The position numbers were made by a program, and so were the translations under genes. A stretch of DNA of 64,000 nucleotides from assembly GCA_965153355.1 (NCBI GenBank), contig OZ231126.1:88660001-88724000 (forward strand). Reading direction: 5' to 3'. The DNA is from Flaccisagitta enflata. Lineage: Eukaryota > Chaetognatha > Sagittoidea > Aphragmophora. Positions 45,888 to 56,965 of the stretch are shown piece by piece. The notes beneath the pieces were generated by a model, which was given only the letters and a program-made list of their open reading frames with translations, did no database searches and was not told the DNA's origin. Position 1 is the first letter of the stretch. Each line of letters starts with the position of its first letter.

Positions 45888-46911
45888 TTATCGGGAAAAA
45901 AGTTGAAGTCAGTGTTTGACTTTTTGACATATTCAAGAGAAACATGGTTTTCATTTTCTTATGCGGAAGTTGAGCATCTCCACCGAGCGAATGTGGCCTC
46001 GAATGAAATTGATAGAGTAAGTAAATTTGATAATTCTCTTTTATTGGCGCAAAGCAGAATGCTCAATGGCAAATATTTTTCGCATTATGAATTTCTAAAA
46101 ATTTATTTACGAAAAATTCAAATTGAATTTTTCTCGATTTTTATGATTTTCAGTAGGATTAATAAAGCAGTGTATTTAAGTTTGTTTGAGCATGCAAATA
46201 CAAGAAAACATATTCATGAGCATATCTGCTCATCTGCGAGGGTGTTTTTGAGCATTTTAGCTTATTTAGCTCAGTCTGTTTTTCTGATTTAAAATGCGAT
46301 AAATGAATAAATGTTTTTATAAATGTTTTATAAATATTTTTATACATGTTTGAGCACTCAAATAAAAGAAAGCATGTCAGTGAGCAGAGTTGCTCATCTG
46401 TGAGGGTGTTTTAGCTCATTTAGCTCACTCTTTTTCTTGGATCTTTAATAGGATGAATAAATTGATGTTTTGATTTCAGCATACAAGAAAGCATGGCAGT
46501 GAGCAGAGCTGGTTGTCTGGTTGAATTATTTTGAATATTTCAGCTCATCTAGCTCATTTGGCTTAGTCCTATTTTTCTCTGATTTTTAGATGCGTCCACG
46601 CATCTCTATAAGAGGCTTTATTTGTCCGTCCGTTGGTCGGTAGGTCCGTGGTGATCGAGTTGAGAATGATGAAAATACATAGAATCTTGGAAATATCTCA
46701 GATTATTGCATCATTCCACAAGGTTGATGCAATATCGCAAGCTAAGCCACATGTGGACGCATTGTTGTACCCCGGGGGTACTTGTTTGTACAATCAATAC
46801 AAATCTAACCAAAAAAAAAGATTGCAGTGACTGAAGACAAAAGCTTGGCGAAAAGTGACCAATGCTTACAACTTTTTTCCTCACGGCGACAGACGCCATT
46901 ACTGGTATTTT
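45888..46911 (+). mobile_element. H3-family element with an H2 insertion
   Basis: 5' TTATCGGGAAAAAAGTTGAA; core of about 150-bp units (GCTCATCTGTGAGGGTG, TTTAGCTCATTTAGCTCA). The 3' end has CAACTTTTTTCCTCACGGCG and the GGCG/CGCC-type hairpin near CATTACTGGTAT. The 12-bp motif GGAAAAAAGTTG is perfectly mirrored. An H2 element (46588-46784) splits the 3' part. Confidence 0.65.
46588..46784 (+). mobile_element. H2-family Helentron-like element inside an H3 element
   Basis: 5' AGATGCGTCCACGCATCTCT then ATAAGAGGC and GTCCGTCCGTTGG. The 3' side has GTGGACGCATTG, a near-perfect hairpin (GTACCCCGGGGGTAC) and TTGTT. The flanks rejoin the H3 sequence (GATTTT before, CAATCAATAC after) as in the uninterrupted copy near 23500. 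Confidence 0.75.
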
Positions 46912-47011
46912 ATTGTATTATATTTTATACCAGTAATGGCGGCTGTCGCCGTGAGGCAAAGTTGTAAGCATTGGTCACTTTTCGCCAAGCTTTTGTCTTC
47001 AATCACTGCAA
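46823..47011. repeat. Palindrome of two head-to-head H3 3' ends
   Basis: Arms of about 86 bp (ATTGCAGTGACTGAAGACAA up to CATTACTGGTAT and its mirror) with an 18-bp AT loop. Each arm is an H3 3' end including its hairpin. Confidence 0.85.
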
Positions 47012-47115
47012 TGTTCTGTCTGTTCGTCCATCTGTCTCTCCAAACATATGTCACATGATCAATACACGCTGAGACACAGCCCGGACGCATCGTTGCCCGG
47101 TCGGGCATGTTTTTT
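47012..47115 (+). mobile_element. H2-family 3' portion
   Basis: CTGTCTGTTCGTCCATCTGT, CCCGGACGCATCG, then a GCCCGGTCGGGC hairpin and a T-run. It matches the 3' thirds of 22206-22508 and 53524-54083. No 5' end. Confidence 0.65.
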
Positions 47116-47267
47116 TGGAATGCACCGTAAGAAACCTATACATCTCGGCTTCTGAGCATCATAGCAAAATGCGGAATGCATCATTGGATAGAGCGGAAAA
47201 TTGTTTATTTCATGTTTTTTTTCTGTGATTGTGCTGCAACATGGAACTCCCTTCCTCTACGCCGCTG

Positions 47268-47714
47268 TCACTGCTTACCATGATTGTTGCAACATAGAGG
47301 ACAGGAACGGACGGGAATGGTGGATGGCGCGCTTTTCGCCGTTGCTGCAGAAGTCGTTTTTGTGTTCAACCGCCAAGCACTCAAGGACGCCATGATGCCC
47401 CCGAAAAAGCTTCGGTTCGAACCCTCGCCAGAACCGTTTTTCTTCTTGTTATAAGGCGGTAATTTCTGTTGTTGATGATTTTGTTGAATTTGATTAAGGT
47501 GATGATGATGATGATAATGATGATGATGATGATGATGACGATGATTACATTTAAAATGAGGATCAGATGGTGAAGGAGAGATTTGAGAAGGCGGGCACGT
47601 TTGGATCTGATGGCGTGGATTGTCTCGGTGGTCTTTAGTCGGGCAAATTTGGGATTCTAGAAAGTATTTTCCATCGCAACCGGCATCAAGGGATGATATG
47701 CGAGTAATTGTTGG

Positions 47715-47789
<75 letters not shown>

Positions 47790-49199
47790 TTGACGAGCAG
47801 AGCAGGAGGAGGAGGAGAATTGAGCGAGAAAGGCCGCTTTTTTGTTGCTCTTGTTGTTGCTGACGGATTTATTGGCAGAGCTGTTGATGTCGTTCGTGTT
47901 ATTGTTGTTGTTGTTGTTGTTGTTGTTGTAGTTGTTGCTGCCGTTGTAGCTGTTTTTGTGATAATAGTTTCGGTTAATATAGTCAGATATAAATGGGTCG
48001 TTGGAGTGGGGCGCAGCGGCAGCAGAAACGGCAGCGGCGTATTTCTCATCGATCACAGCGGCCGAGGCAGCAGCCGCGGCTTTAGCTTTGGCCGCGGCGG
48101 TGGCTTTGGCGGCGGAGGCGAATGTGGACGAGGACGTGGTGGAGAAGGAAGCGGCCGTGGGTCTGTAAGGCGGCGGACTTTCGCCTTCCCACACGGTTTT
48201 GTTGGGTGGCGCCACCACACGACCGGAAATGGCGGCGGCCTGCAGCGCCGCGTCGGCGCCTTCCGACGCCAACGTGGCGACTTCATTGACGCGCGCCACG
48301 GAAACGGCGCTGCGCCGATATCCTTCCTCGCCGTCGAGAGACACGGGAATGTGGACCGGTAAATCGATCGAAGATGAAAAAGCCGGCAACATACCTCTAA
48401 CTGTTCTATCCTCTCCTCCTCCTCTTCCATCTCCTTTACCACCACCACCACCTCCTCCTCCTGTACCACCAAACGGAAAGTATCTACCACGATCGCCGGT
48501 TTCATAAGACGACGAGTACACTTTAGCGCTCGCGGTCGTGGAGGACTGTCCTACCGTTACAGTCCGACTCCGTACATGCTGTTGTTGTTTTTGTTGTTGT
48601 TTTGGCGTGGCGATGTTGCCATGATCTATGTTGGGAAACGGAGATCGAAATCCTCCATGACCAACGAAAGACGAGGGTCGACACGGCGCCGTCGAGGACC
48701 GCTGCTGATGCTGCTGCTGCTGCACTTGGTGTTGTTGTGGTTGTTGTTTTTGTCGTTGCTGCGGCTGCTGCTGCGGTTGGTAATTCCGTTTTTGACAAGA
48801 GGTAAGGCTCGTATCGGTGGAGGGCATGATAGTCATGGCGTTCCCGTCATTGTGGTTGACGGCGACGCCATGAGCAATGACTGCGTCATTGACATGAACC
48901 GTGCCATTAGCGTGGACGATGGTGCCAACCTTGCCATCCATGTCGCGTGTTTGTCGGTGGGATTGATGAGCGATGCCATTGGGCGACGTTACGATAGGCG
49001 CCTGTTTCGTGGCCGCCGACGCCGACGTCGCCGCCTTCGTAGTCACCGCCGGCGTCGTCGTCGTTGAGGCCTCGGCGCCGAGTGATCCACTCGACGCCGC
49101 GGAAATCTGATTGGTCGAAGTCGGTAACCCCGAAGGTGGTTGCTGATTGGTGGACACCACGAGGGCGGCGGTTGCAGACGGCGGCCCGCAGATTATCGT
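47268..49199 (-). CDS. Low-complexity Gln/Asn/Ala-rich protein, internal exon
   Basis: The frame is open from an acceptor (CGCCTTTTTCTCCAG|ACG, exon start 49199) to TGA at 47268. A donor, CATG|GTAAGC at 47279/47278, precedes the stop, so this is more likely an internal exon of 1921 bp than a complete gene. There is no in-frame ATG near the acceptor, so the start lies in an unseen upstream exon. Order: Ser/Thr/Ala-rich; NGTVHVNDAVIAHGVAVNHN; Gln/His-rich; poly-Gly; a more conventional stretch with EVATLASEGADAALQAAAIS and a PPPY motif (GESPPPYRP) that could bind WW domains; Ala/Lys run; NDPFISDYINRNYY; poly-Asn; poly-Gln; His-rich; then SLSAWRLNTK and CPLCCNNHG. Family not recognised. Confidence 0.55.
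47713..47789. repeat. (TTG)n array encoding poly-Gln
   Basis: About 25 units within the exon. Confidence 0.95.
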
Positions 49200-49249
49200 C
49201 TGGAGAAAAAGGCGAGAGAAGGGAAGAAAGCGATAAAGCTGTCATCTAA

Positions 49250-49600
49250 GTATAGCACACGGGCAGCGGTACCCGGTGCTCAGCTCAGTTGCCGTGACTT
49301 AGTAGCAAAGTGAGAGCAAGACTGAGGCCTGAAAGGTCATGAGGGAGCTGATTTTTAATCTGATAGGGTTAATCTCAGGCTTGACAGGCCTGATTTTCTT
49401 CTGAGATGGCTGATTTCAGGCTTAACATGGGTGCATGGATGGGTGGATGGGTGGATGGGGGGACAACAGGCGGATGCAGTGAAATTCACCTCTGTGTTCT
49501 TCTGCCTAACAAGAGAAGTTCAATAAATTTCATGTCACAGTTACAGACCTCTTGGTTATGTTGCAGCGTGCAGCGCCGCTGCTCGGAAGGGAAGGGGGCA
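49250..49600. other. Spacer with F4 remnants
   Basis: AGGCCTGATTT and GGCTGATTTCAGGC phrases (49370-49425) and CACCTCTGTGTTCTTCTGCC (49488) are pieces of the F4 family. Confidence 0.45.
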
Positions 49601-49805
49601 TGTCGGAAGGTTTTGGAAGGAAAAGGAAAAAAGGAAAAAAAGGAAGAGGGAAAAGGAGAAAAGAAAAAGAAGGAAGAAAAAAAAAAAGAAAAGGAAAAAG
49701 AAAAAGAAAAAGAAAAAGAGAAAAAAAAGGAAAAGGAAGGAAAATCAGATTGAGGAAAAAAGCAAAGTAGGAAAAAGATTACAAAAAAGAAAGGAAAAAA
49801 GAGGG
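49600..49805. repeat. Purine tract (GGAAAAAG)n
   Basis: About 200 bp of almost pure A/G on the plus strand with a GAAAAA unit. Confidence 0.95.
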
Positions 49806-50259
49806 ATGGACTGATGGATGGATAGACAGATGGACGGACTGACAGAGGAATATGTAGCTGCGTGCATGCAACTAGAAATTTATCAGCGATCCAAGTACCA
49901 TCAAAACCAATTAAGGAGAATCAAGGATGAATTTGAATGTGTTTTTGATAGCTGAAACCCTATTTTATGGTAACTTTCTGTTTGGTGTTAGTCAAAATGG
50001 TCTGTCAGAAGATCCTAGTGTACAAATCCTGCTGCCCGGAAGAAAATCATAATCAAGAGGTCTGGTCACAGACAATTCTTTAGCAACCAATTATGCATGA
50101 TGAAAATTAAAGCATTCTTTGAATAACTTATTTTTTAAGTAGCAACAGTATCAGATGGTCAGCCGTACCCACTGCCCCTCTATTACCGTAAATGAGGGTG
50201 TTGTGAAAAGGGCAGCAGCCCCAAAGGCGCTGATAACCTTTGCTTGGCTGAAAGTTGCG
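49806..50259. other. H1-like 5' end and unassigned spacer
   Basis: Minus strand from 49880: TAGTTGCATGCACGCAGCTA followed by a GTCAGTCCGTCCATCTG core. The remainder has no recognised feature apart from F4 outer motifs (GGTCAGCCGTACCCACTGCC at 50158). Confidence 0.4.
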
Positions 50260-50520
50260 CCATGAGGCCGAAATAAGAGTCTTGGGGCTATAATTAGAGC
50301 CTAGCAGCTGGGATTTGTCCCATGAGGCTAAAAGTTGACCTTCGAAGCTGAGATTTGACCTTTAAAGCTGAGATTTGACCCTCAAGGCTAGGATTTATGC
50401 CCCAAGGTTGGCAATTATGCTTTGATGCTGGGATCTATTCCTCAAGTATTGGATTTGAAACTGAATGTTGGTATTCGAACCTCTAGGCTGGGATTTGAGC
50501 CTTGAATTGAGTGGATGGAT
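50260..50520. repeat. Degenerate 20-bp repeat GCTGAGATTTGACCCTCAAG
   Basis: About 12 copies, comparable to the cores of F4 elements. Confidence 0.75.
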
Positions 50521-50684
50521 GGAGAAATATGGTTGTATATGTCCCCCCCCCCAGTTGCGGATGGGTGGGTTGGAGTGGAAAACATTAAAAGAAAACTTTG
50601 TGAATGATAGAAAGAGTGACGGTCATAGCAAGCTCTTGAGTTGGGTGTCCAGGACTGATCCAATGGAGAAGTGGGGTGAGAGAA

Positions 50685-51127
50685 GGGCAGCGGCCCTAGA
50701 GGGCCGATGTCCTGCATAACACAGGGGGAATTTCCAGACGTCCTGAGGGGGCATATTTCAGGCTTTAGATGAATGATTTAAGCCACTGAAGGCATATTTG
50801 AAGGCTGGAGGGCAGAATTAGGGCTTATAGAGCAGATATGAGGTTTGGAGGGCAAATTTGAGCCACAGAGGGCTGATTTGATGCTTGGAGGGCTAATTGA
50901 ATGTCTGAAGGGCAGGTTTGAGGTCTGAAGGGCAGATCTGAGGCTGGGGGGCTGATTTGAAGCCTGGAAGGCCGATTTGAGGCCTGGAGGGCTAACTTGA
51001 GGGCAAATTTCAGGCCTTGATGACCAACGGGGGGGGGGACGGAAAGACGGACAGACAGATGGAAAGACAGACGTTTTGATTTTCCCCTCTGTGTTCTACA
51101 GAACATTGGCCCTTTGGGGCTGCTGCC
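50685..51127. mobile_element. F4 foldback element, 443 bp
   Basis: The left end GGGCAGCGGCCCTAGAGGGC then CGATGTCCTGCATAACACAG mirrors the right end (CTGTGTTCTACAGAACATTG then GGGGCTGCTGCC). The core is GGCTGATTTGAAGCCTGGAG-type repeats. Confidence 0.75.
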
Positions 51128-51250
51128 AAAAAAAGGAGAAACATAAATTTCCTTGATGCTAGAGAGTGTAGATCGTCCGCCCTTTCGGAGCCGCTGGCCA
51201 GAAAGTATCCATCATTTGTGCAGTATGCATTCCCCCTGCATTTTCTCAAG

Positions 51251-51288
51251 TAGGGATGTGGAAGCGATTGACCGCTTCCGTATCCCTA
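51251..51288. repeat. 38-nt hairpin
   Basis: TAGGGATGTGGAAGCG, loop ATTGAC, then CGCTTCCGTATCCCTA: 14 of 16 stem positions pair. Function unknown. Confidence 0.8.
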
Positions 51289-51500
51289 GTCGAGAGTATA
51301 GACAAGATCTTCCGTTTCTATAGTTAATACTGTATTTAAGAACAAAGTATCATTTTTCTTGAAAAACGGTTATATCATTTAACCTGCTAGTTGTCACTGT
51401 AGCGTATAGAAAAATAGCAGCCCAAAGGCAGTAAGTGGTCAGCGGTACCATGGCCCTGCTTGAGAGTTGAATAGTGTGCGATTTATGTTGAGAGGGAGCA

Positions 51501-52041
51501 GGGCAGCGGACCTGATGGGGACGAAGTTCTGTAGAACACAGGAGGAATCAGTCCGTCTGTGCGTCCACCCATCTGTCTGTACGTCCGCCCATCTGTCCGT
51601 ACGTCCGTTTGTCCCGCCCCCCCTTGCCCCATCCTCAGGGCTTCGTCTCCTTTGGGGCCTATTCTGACCCAAATTGTACCAAATAGCCCAAATCCAAGCA
51701 ATGTCGCCCTAATCTAAGCAAGATGGCCCAAATCCAAGCATAAGGGCCCGAATTCAAGAAAAATGGCCCAAATCTGGTCAGAATCTAGGTATTGGAGGCA
51801 CAATATAGGTCTAAGGGGCCAAAAAGATGGACCTCATATTTCGGCTATTTTGCTTGGATTTTTTGCCATATTGCTTGGATTTAGGCTATTTGGCACAAAG
51901 TGGGTCAGAATACTCCCCAAAGGAGATGAAGCCCTGAGGATGGGGCAGGGGGGATAAATGGACAGACAAACATACAGATGTACGGATTTACAGATTCCCC
52001 CTGTGTTCTACAGGACTTTGTCCCCTTCCGGTCCGCTGCCC
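51501..52041. mobile_element. F4 foldback element, 541 bp, long arms
   Basis: Ends GGGCAGCGGACCTGATGGGG and mirror; arms of roughly 160-170 bp include TGTAGAACACAGG, GCCCCATCCTCAGGGCTTCG and TATTCTGACCCA. The centre is AAATCCAAGCAAxATGGCCC-type repeats. Outer flank motifs (GGCAGTAAGTGGTCAGCGGT, 51430) recur at 60690. Confidence 0.8.
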
Positions 52042-52053
52042 AAAAATTAATAA

Positions 52054-52232
52054 CAAATGACGCGGGGTCATAATATCGTTGCGGACAGGGGGGGGGGGGC
52101 AGGGGCATCTAACCCCCATCTACAACCCAGGCCCCAATAAACCCCCACCCACACACACAAAAAGCATCTAAAACGCTCGTTTTCCCACTTTTCAGCCAAC
52201 GGACCGTCAGACGGATCGTGTCCGCAACTAAA
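52054..52232 (-). mobile_element. H1 element with GTGAC hairpin end
   Basis: Plus strand starts CAAATGACGCGGGGTCATAA then CGTTGCGGACAGGGG and ends GTGTCCGCAACTAAAAG. The motif TTGCGGAC is mirrored at both sides. The tetranucleotide core is reduced. Confidence 0.65.
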
Positions 52233-52473
52233 AGAAAATATTTAAAACAAATTTCAATTTAAAAGTGGACCCGCAAACGCGATAATGGTGGCGGCAGTGA
52301 CCATCTAAACAGTATTCAAAAGCATGAAGGGATATCCAGCCGAGTGAGTTGAGTTCAACAGCAGTCTAAGTACAAACGAATCGCAGCCTCAGTTCGCCTG
52401 AAATTTTCTCTTTTAAAAATTGAAACGACGTTTATATCTGACCCCTCCAGTTCTTTTTTTTCTAAATGAGAGA

Positions 52474-52696
<223 letters not shown>

Positions 52697-52730
52697 GTAT
52701 ATGTATATAATATATAGACAGAGAGAGATA

Positions 52731-53338
52731 CTATCTTGGAAATAAATATACGGACACCTAACCATGATTATAGCAGCTAATCTTTCATATCCAGTAAAAC
52801 AATGAAAGCAGATCCATAAACTATCACAAAAAATCTGCCATTCAAGACCAAGCAGAGCTTGGTAGCTCAATCCGTTTCCAAATGAGAGCATTTTGAAGAA
52901 AACTGTCATTAACCAAAATCTAATTCAAAGGTTTTCAGTTCATATCTTCAAAGGACAACCTACATTGAAATAGCTCTCAAATCTAAACGGATTGAGCAAA
53001 ATCATTCTGCTTGATCTCAATCGATCACATTTTTGAAAAATTTTTGATCATTGAAAAAATTTAGGACTGCAGTCAATCATAATGCCCTGAAATTATCTAG
53101 TTATAAAAGAAAACAAAACTGATTCTCTGATTTTTTTGTTGCTTTTTGAGAGGCAAAGGATACACGGATTCAAGATGAAAAATCAAAGACGAATCCCATA
53201 AAAAGTCAGAACAGAAGCTCTTGATAGATCAAAATACCATATAATGAGTAGAAATTTGATGATTTGGCCGTATACTTCATTCAGTGAGTAAAAAGGCTAA
53301 CTTTTCTCCAGCTGTCCGTATATTTATTTCCAAGGTAG
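52731..53338. mobile_element. TA-flanked MITE, 608 bp
   Basis: Ends CTATCTTGGAAATAAATATA then CGGACA, mirrored at 53313-53338 (CTACCTTGG version). TA at 52729-52730 and 53339-53340. No coding capacity; Tc1/mariner type. Confidence 0.85.
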
Positions 53339-53680
53339 TACAGATACGTATCAGAGAGGAAGGAGATTCAACTCAAAAATATATAAAAAATATATGATAG
53401 ATTTTCTGTTTTTTCAACTTAATTTAAAATTCTTTCTAAATTCGCAAAAAAAAATAAAAAAAGAATAAAAAAGATCCTTTTTTGAGATCGTCAAGTTAAT
53501 TAAATGAACTTCGTGTGATTGAAAAACAAGCCAAATCGGGCAGCGATGCGTCCTTACTGTGCTTCTGCGTGCATTGAATTTTGCGTTGTACATTCATGTT
53601 AACCCTACTTCTTGGCGATGATGTTTGATTTTTGGAAAGGACTATCAAAAAATCTCTAAATACACCTTTAACAGCTGATA

Positions 53681-53813
53681 AAGGCCGGATACACGGCCAT
53701 ACCAGTTGCGGACGGGTGGGCAGGGGCGGAAATGCGCGTTTTCACACTTTTCGACGGACGGACGGACGGACGGACGGACAGAGGCTCTTATAGAGTTGCG
53801 TGTCCGCAACTAA
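53681..53813 (-). mobile_element. H1 element, complete (nested, first)
   Basis: AAGGCCGGATACACGGCC hairpin end, CCAGTTGCGGACGGGTGGGC, CGGACGGACGG core, then TATAGAGTTGCGTGTCCGCA and ACTAA. Confidence 0.8.
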
Positions 53814-53974
53814 CAAGGCCGGATACACGGCCAATACCAGTCGCGGACGGGTTGGCAGGGGTGGAAACGCTGATTTTTTCACTTTTCGACTCGTGCTCAC
53901 CAACGGACCAACGGACGGACGGACGGACGGACGGACAAAGCCTCTTATAGAGCCGCTCGTCCGCGACTAAAAAG
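53814..53974 (-). mobile_element. H1 element, complete (nested, second)
   Basis: Directly follows the first in the same orientation: CAAGGCCGGATACACGGCCA to CGTCCGCGACTAAAAA. About 80% similar to it by eye. Confidence 0.8.
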
Positions 53975-54171
53975 ACCAGAGATGCGGTTTTTGAATGGCC
54001 AGTTCAGACGGTAAGAGAAACTAACCAACGGATAGACGGACCGAGAGACACATCCTCTTAAAGAGATACGAGGACGCATCAAAGTACGAGACTACGATTG
54101 AAGATGCAAGGAATAATAATTATGACGATGTGCCACTAAATAATTGTTGAAAAAAGACTAGAGCATGATGA

Positions 54172-54394
54172 CTTTAGTTGCGGACACGCAACTCTATAAG
54201 ACGCTTTGTCCGTCCGTCGGTCCGTCCGTCGGTCCGTTGGTCCGTCCTTCGATCCATCAGCATGAGTCGCAAAGTGGAAACGCAAGCGTTTCAGATGCTT
54301 GTATGTGATAGGGGGGGGTTTTGAGTGTGGATGGGTGTTGGATGCCCCTGCCCACCCGTCCGCAACGATATTGTGACCCCGCGTCACTTGTTTT
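54172..54394 (+). mobile_element. H1 element, complete, GTGAC hairpin subtype
   Basis: TTTAGTTGCGGACACGCAAC then TCTATAAGACGC, GTCCGTCCGTCGG core, CCACCCGTCCGCAACGATAT, hairpin GTGACCCCGCGTCAC and TTGTTTT. Confidence 0.8.
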
Positions 54395-54450
54395 CATTCT
54401 TTGTGATTGTCTAGTGTGTGACGAACCCTCTTAAACCTCCCTGAGTGAAA

Positions 54451-54648
54451 ATGCTGAATTTTCTTGTTAATCTGACATCAATTATGTTTGATGCTGTAGT
54501 GAAGGCGGAACGGAAAAAAGAAACAGACGTAACAGATTACAGACTCGCTTGTGCAGAACAAAAATTATACTATAAAGGAAGAGATTATCTCTTTTCAGAC
54601 GACGGCTTTATAAGTACAACGACACCCAAAAATAGGCCTCAACTTTAG
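54451..54648 (+). CDS. Unrecognised 65-residue frame in non-repetitive DNA
   Basis: The frame starts MLNFLVNLTSIMFDAVVKAE and continues with mixed, charged composition (KAERKKETDVTDYRLACAEQ). It lies between two mobile elements in sequence without repeats. No homologue, splice site or signal supports it. Confidence 0.2.
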   Translation: MLNFLVNLTSIMFDAVVKAERKKETDVTDYRLACAEQKLYYKGRDYLFSDDGFISTTTPKNRPQL

Positions 54649-54687
54649 CAAAGTGTGACTTCTAAATGAATCAAGCTATAACTATTA

Positions 54688-55305
<618 letters not shown>

Positions 55306-55492
55306 TAATCACCACTTGATGTCTTCAAATTGAAGAATGGTTGAAACTCTTTCATACGCTACCAAGCACAATCAAGCTGGGGTTAGTAGCACAATCTGTT
55401 TAGAAGTAGCTTACACTCTGCAAAAGTTGATGCTTATTTTCAGATATATGTATATAATTGTTTGAGGAAATCTATCATTGCCAATAAAAAAA

Positions 55493-55674
55493 ACAAGGCC
55501 GGATACATGGCTACCAAAGTTGTGTGTGGGTGGATGGCAGCAGTGATGAAACATGCTAACTTAAACATTTGGGCAGGAACAGTAACGCCGAAAACGCTGA
55601 AAAAGCTAATGGTGACCGACTATCTGACCGACCGACCAACATAGCGGGCTGTAGAGTCGCAAGCATGCAACTAA
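55493..55674 (-). mobile_element. Diverged H1 element
   Basis: CAAGGCCGGATACATGGCTA at the left; GACCGACCGACC core; GTAGAGTCGCAAGCATGCAA then CTAAAAA at the right. Confidence 0.65.
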
Positions 55675-56114
55675 AAATAAATAAAATGATAAGATCAAGA
55701 TTATTTGCTTGCCATAAATGGATTTCAGTTAATCTTTGGTCCGGTGTAGCCGGGTGAAACTGTACCTAACTCAGTTAATAGAACTTGCCTAAAGGATGCG
55801 ACATATGAAAATGCGTTCGAAATTAAATTGCACAAGGTAGTCCAGATTCCAGAATATAAATCCGGTCATTTTTCATTTCATAAATGTTTTTTTTTCATGC
55901 CTCGTGACGAAAAAAGCGAACAATAACAAAGGAAGAAAATGTGTTATGTCTTCAGAATAAAATTGAAGACGAGGACGTGGCGAAAGTTAAGGAGGAGGAA
56001 GGGGAGGAGGGGACTTAGGGGAGGAGGAGGATAAAAATGAAATTAAGGAGAGTAAAAACGATGGAGAGTCGAGTGCCAAAAACCATATTTTTACAAGAGA
56101 GTAAAAAATTAAAA
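55675..56114. other. Spacer, nothing recognised
   Basis: Includes a GA/GGA-rich patch (55980-56030). No gene support. Confidence 0.4.
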
Positions 56115-56122
56115 CTTGCGAG

Positions 56123-56793
56123 CTAAGCCGGATCAACAAGGCGCGGGGCCCTAAGCTAGGCTAGAGGCGCGGGGCCCCCTAACCCCCCCCCCCTTTTGCC
56201 GCCCTGTTATACCCCCCTCTTTGCCCCCCTGCTAACCCCCCCCCTCTTTGCCCACCCCCCCGTTTACCAAATAACCCAAAACCAGTTGATCAAAATTTTA
56301 TCTAGCATGTGTAACTTCCTGTCTGCCTAAAAATGACATATTTAAAGAACTTAAGATAAATGAAACAACAAAATATGACATTTCTATAACAGTTAAGCAT
56401 ATCGCCATGGAAAAATTTAAAGCAAACATTCCTGGCTTTTTTTGCTGCAAATTTTGCAATTATGTCATCAACATTGATTTTTCGTAAAAGTTGATGCTCA
56501 ATATACAAAAGAGTAAGATTGTTCAAACGATCTTGGCTGATAGATGTGCGGTATCGCTTTTTTATGCGTTTTAGTTTGGAGAAAGATTGTTCACCACTGC
56601 AATTGGTTACAATCATGGAAAGGTAGATGCAAAGCGCTATTTCAATGTTTGGGAAAGTGGATTGGAGTTCGTTCTGCCTCAAAAAAACGTAATACTGACA
56701 TTCTCAACTTTTTTTTTCTTTCTTTCTTTCTTTCTTTCTTTTCGCGGGGCCCTAAGCTATAGCTTTTTTAGCCTATAGGTTGATCCGGCATAG
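56123..56793 (-). mobile_element. hAT element remnant with transposase fragment, 671 bp
   Basis: Ends CTAAGCCGGATCAAC and CTATGCCGGATCAAC (mirror) are flanked by a perfect 8-bp duplication CTTGCGAG (56115-56122 and 56794-56801). Subterminal blocks GGCGCGGGGCCCTAAGCTA and AGCTTAGGGCCCCGCG match each other and the hAT MITEs at 9170 and 29128. Most of the transposase gene is deleted. Confidence 0.88.
56302..56682 (-). pseudogene. hAT transposase C-terminal (dimerisation domain) fragment
   Basis: The translated fragment contains STFPNIEIALCIYLSMIVTN, then SGEQSFSKLKRIKKRYRTSI and DRLNNLTLLYIEHQLLRKIN, the typical hAT C-terminal dimerisation domain as in ZMYM/hAT transposons. In a complete transposase this is the last 80-100 residues. 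The N-terminal DNA-binding and catalytic parts are absent; upstream lie a (CTTT) run and the element end. Not functional alone. Confidence 0.85.
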
Positions 56794-56795
56794 CT

Positions 56796-56909
<114 letters not shown>

Positions 56910-56965
56910 GATTGAAAGTCAGAGAAATAAAGATAGCTCCAGATCTGCTGTTCAACATTTTCCTT

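Larger units (their letters stand above)
53524..54083 (-). mobile_element. H2 element split by two H1 elements
   Basis: Left part (GCAGCGATGCGTCCTTACTG, then CTGCGTGCATTGAATTTTGC) matches the 3' third of 22206-22508. The right part ends CCTCTTAAAGAGATACGAGG then ACGCATC, a 5' end. Two H1 elements occupy 53681-53974. Confidence 0.65.

Noticed and set aside
47400-47425. GGTTCGAACCC resembling a tRNA B-box
   Set aside because: It lies inside the second low-complexity exon and no A-box, acceptor stem or cloverleaf could be built around it.
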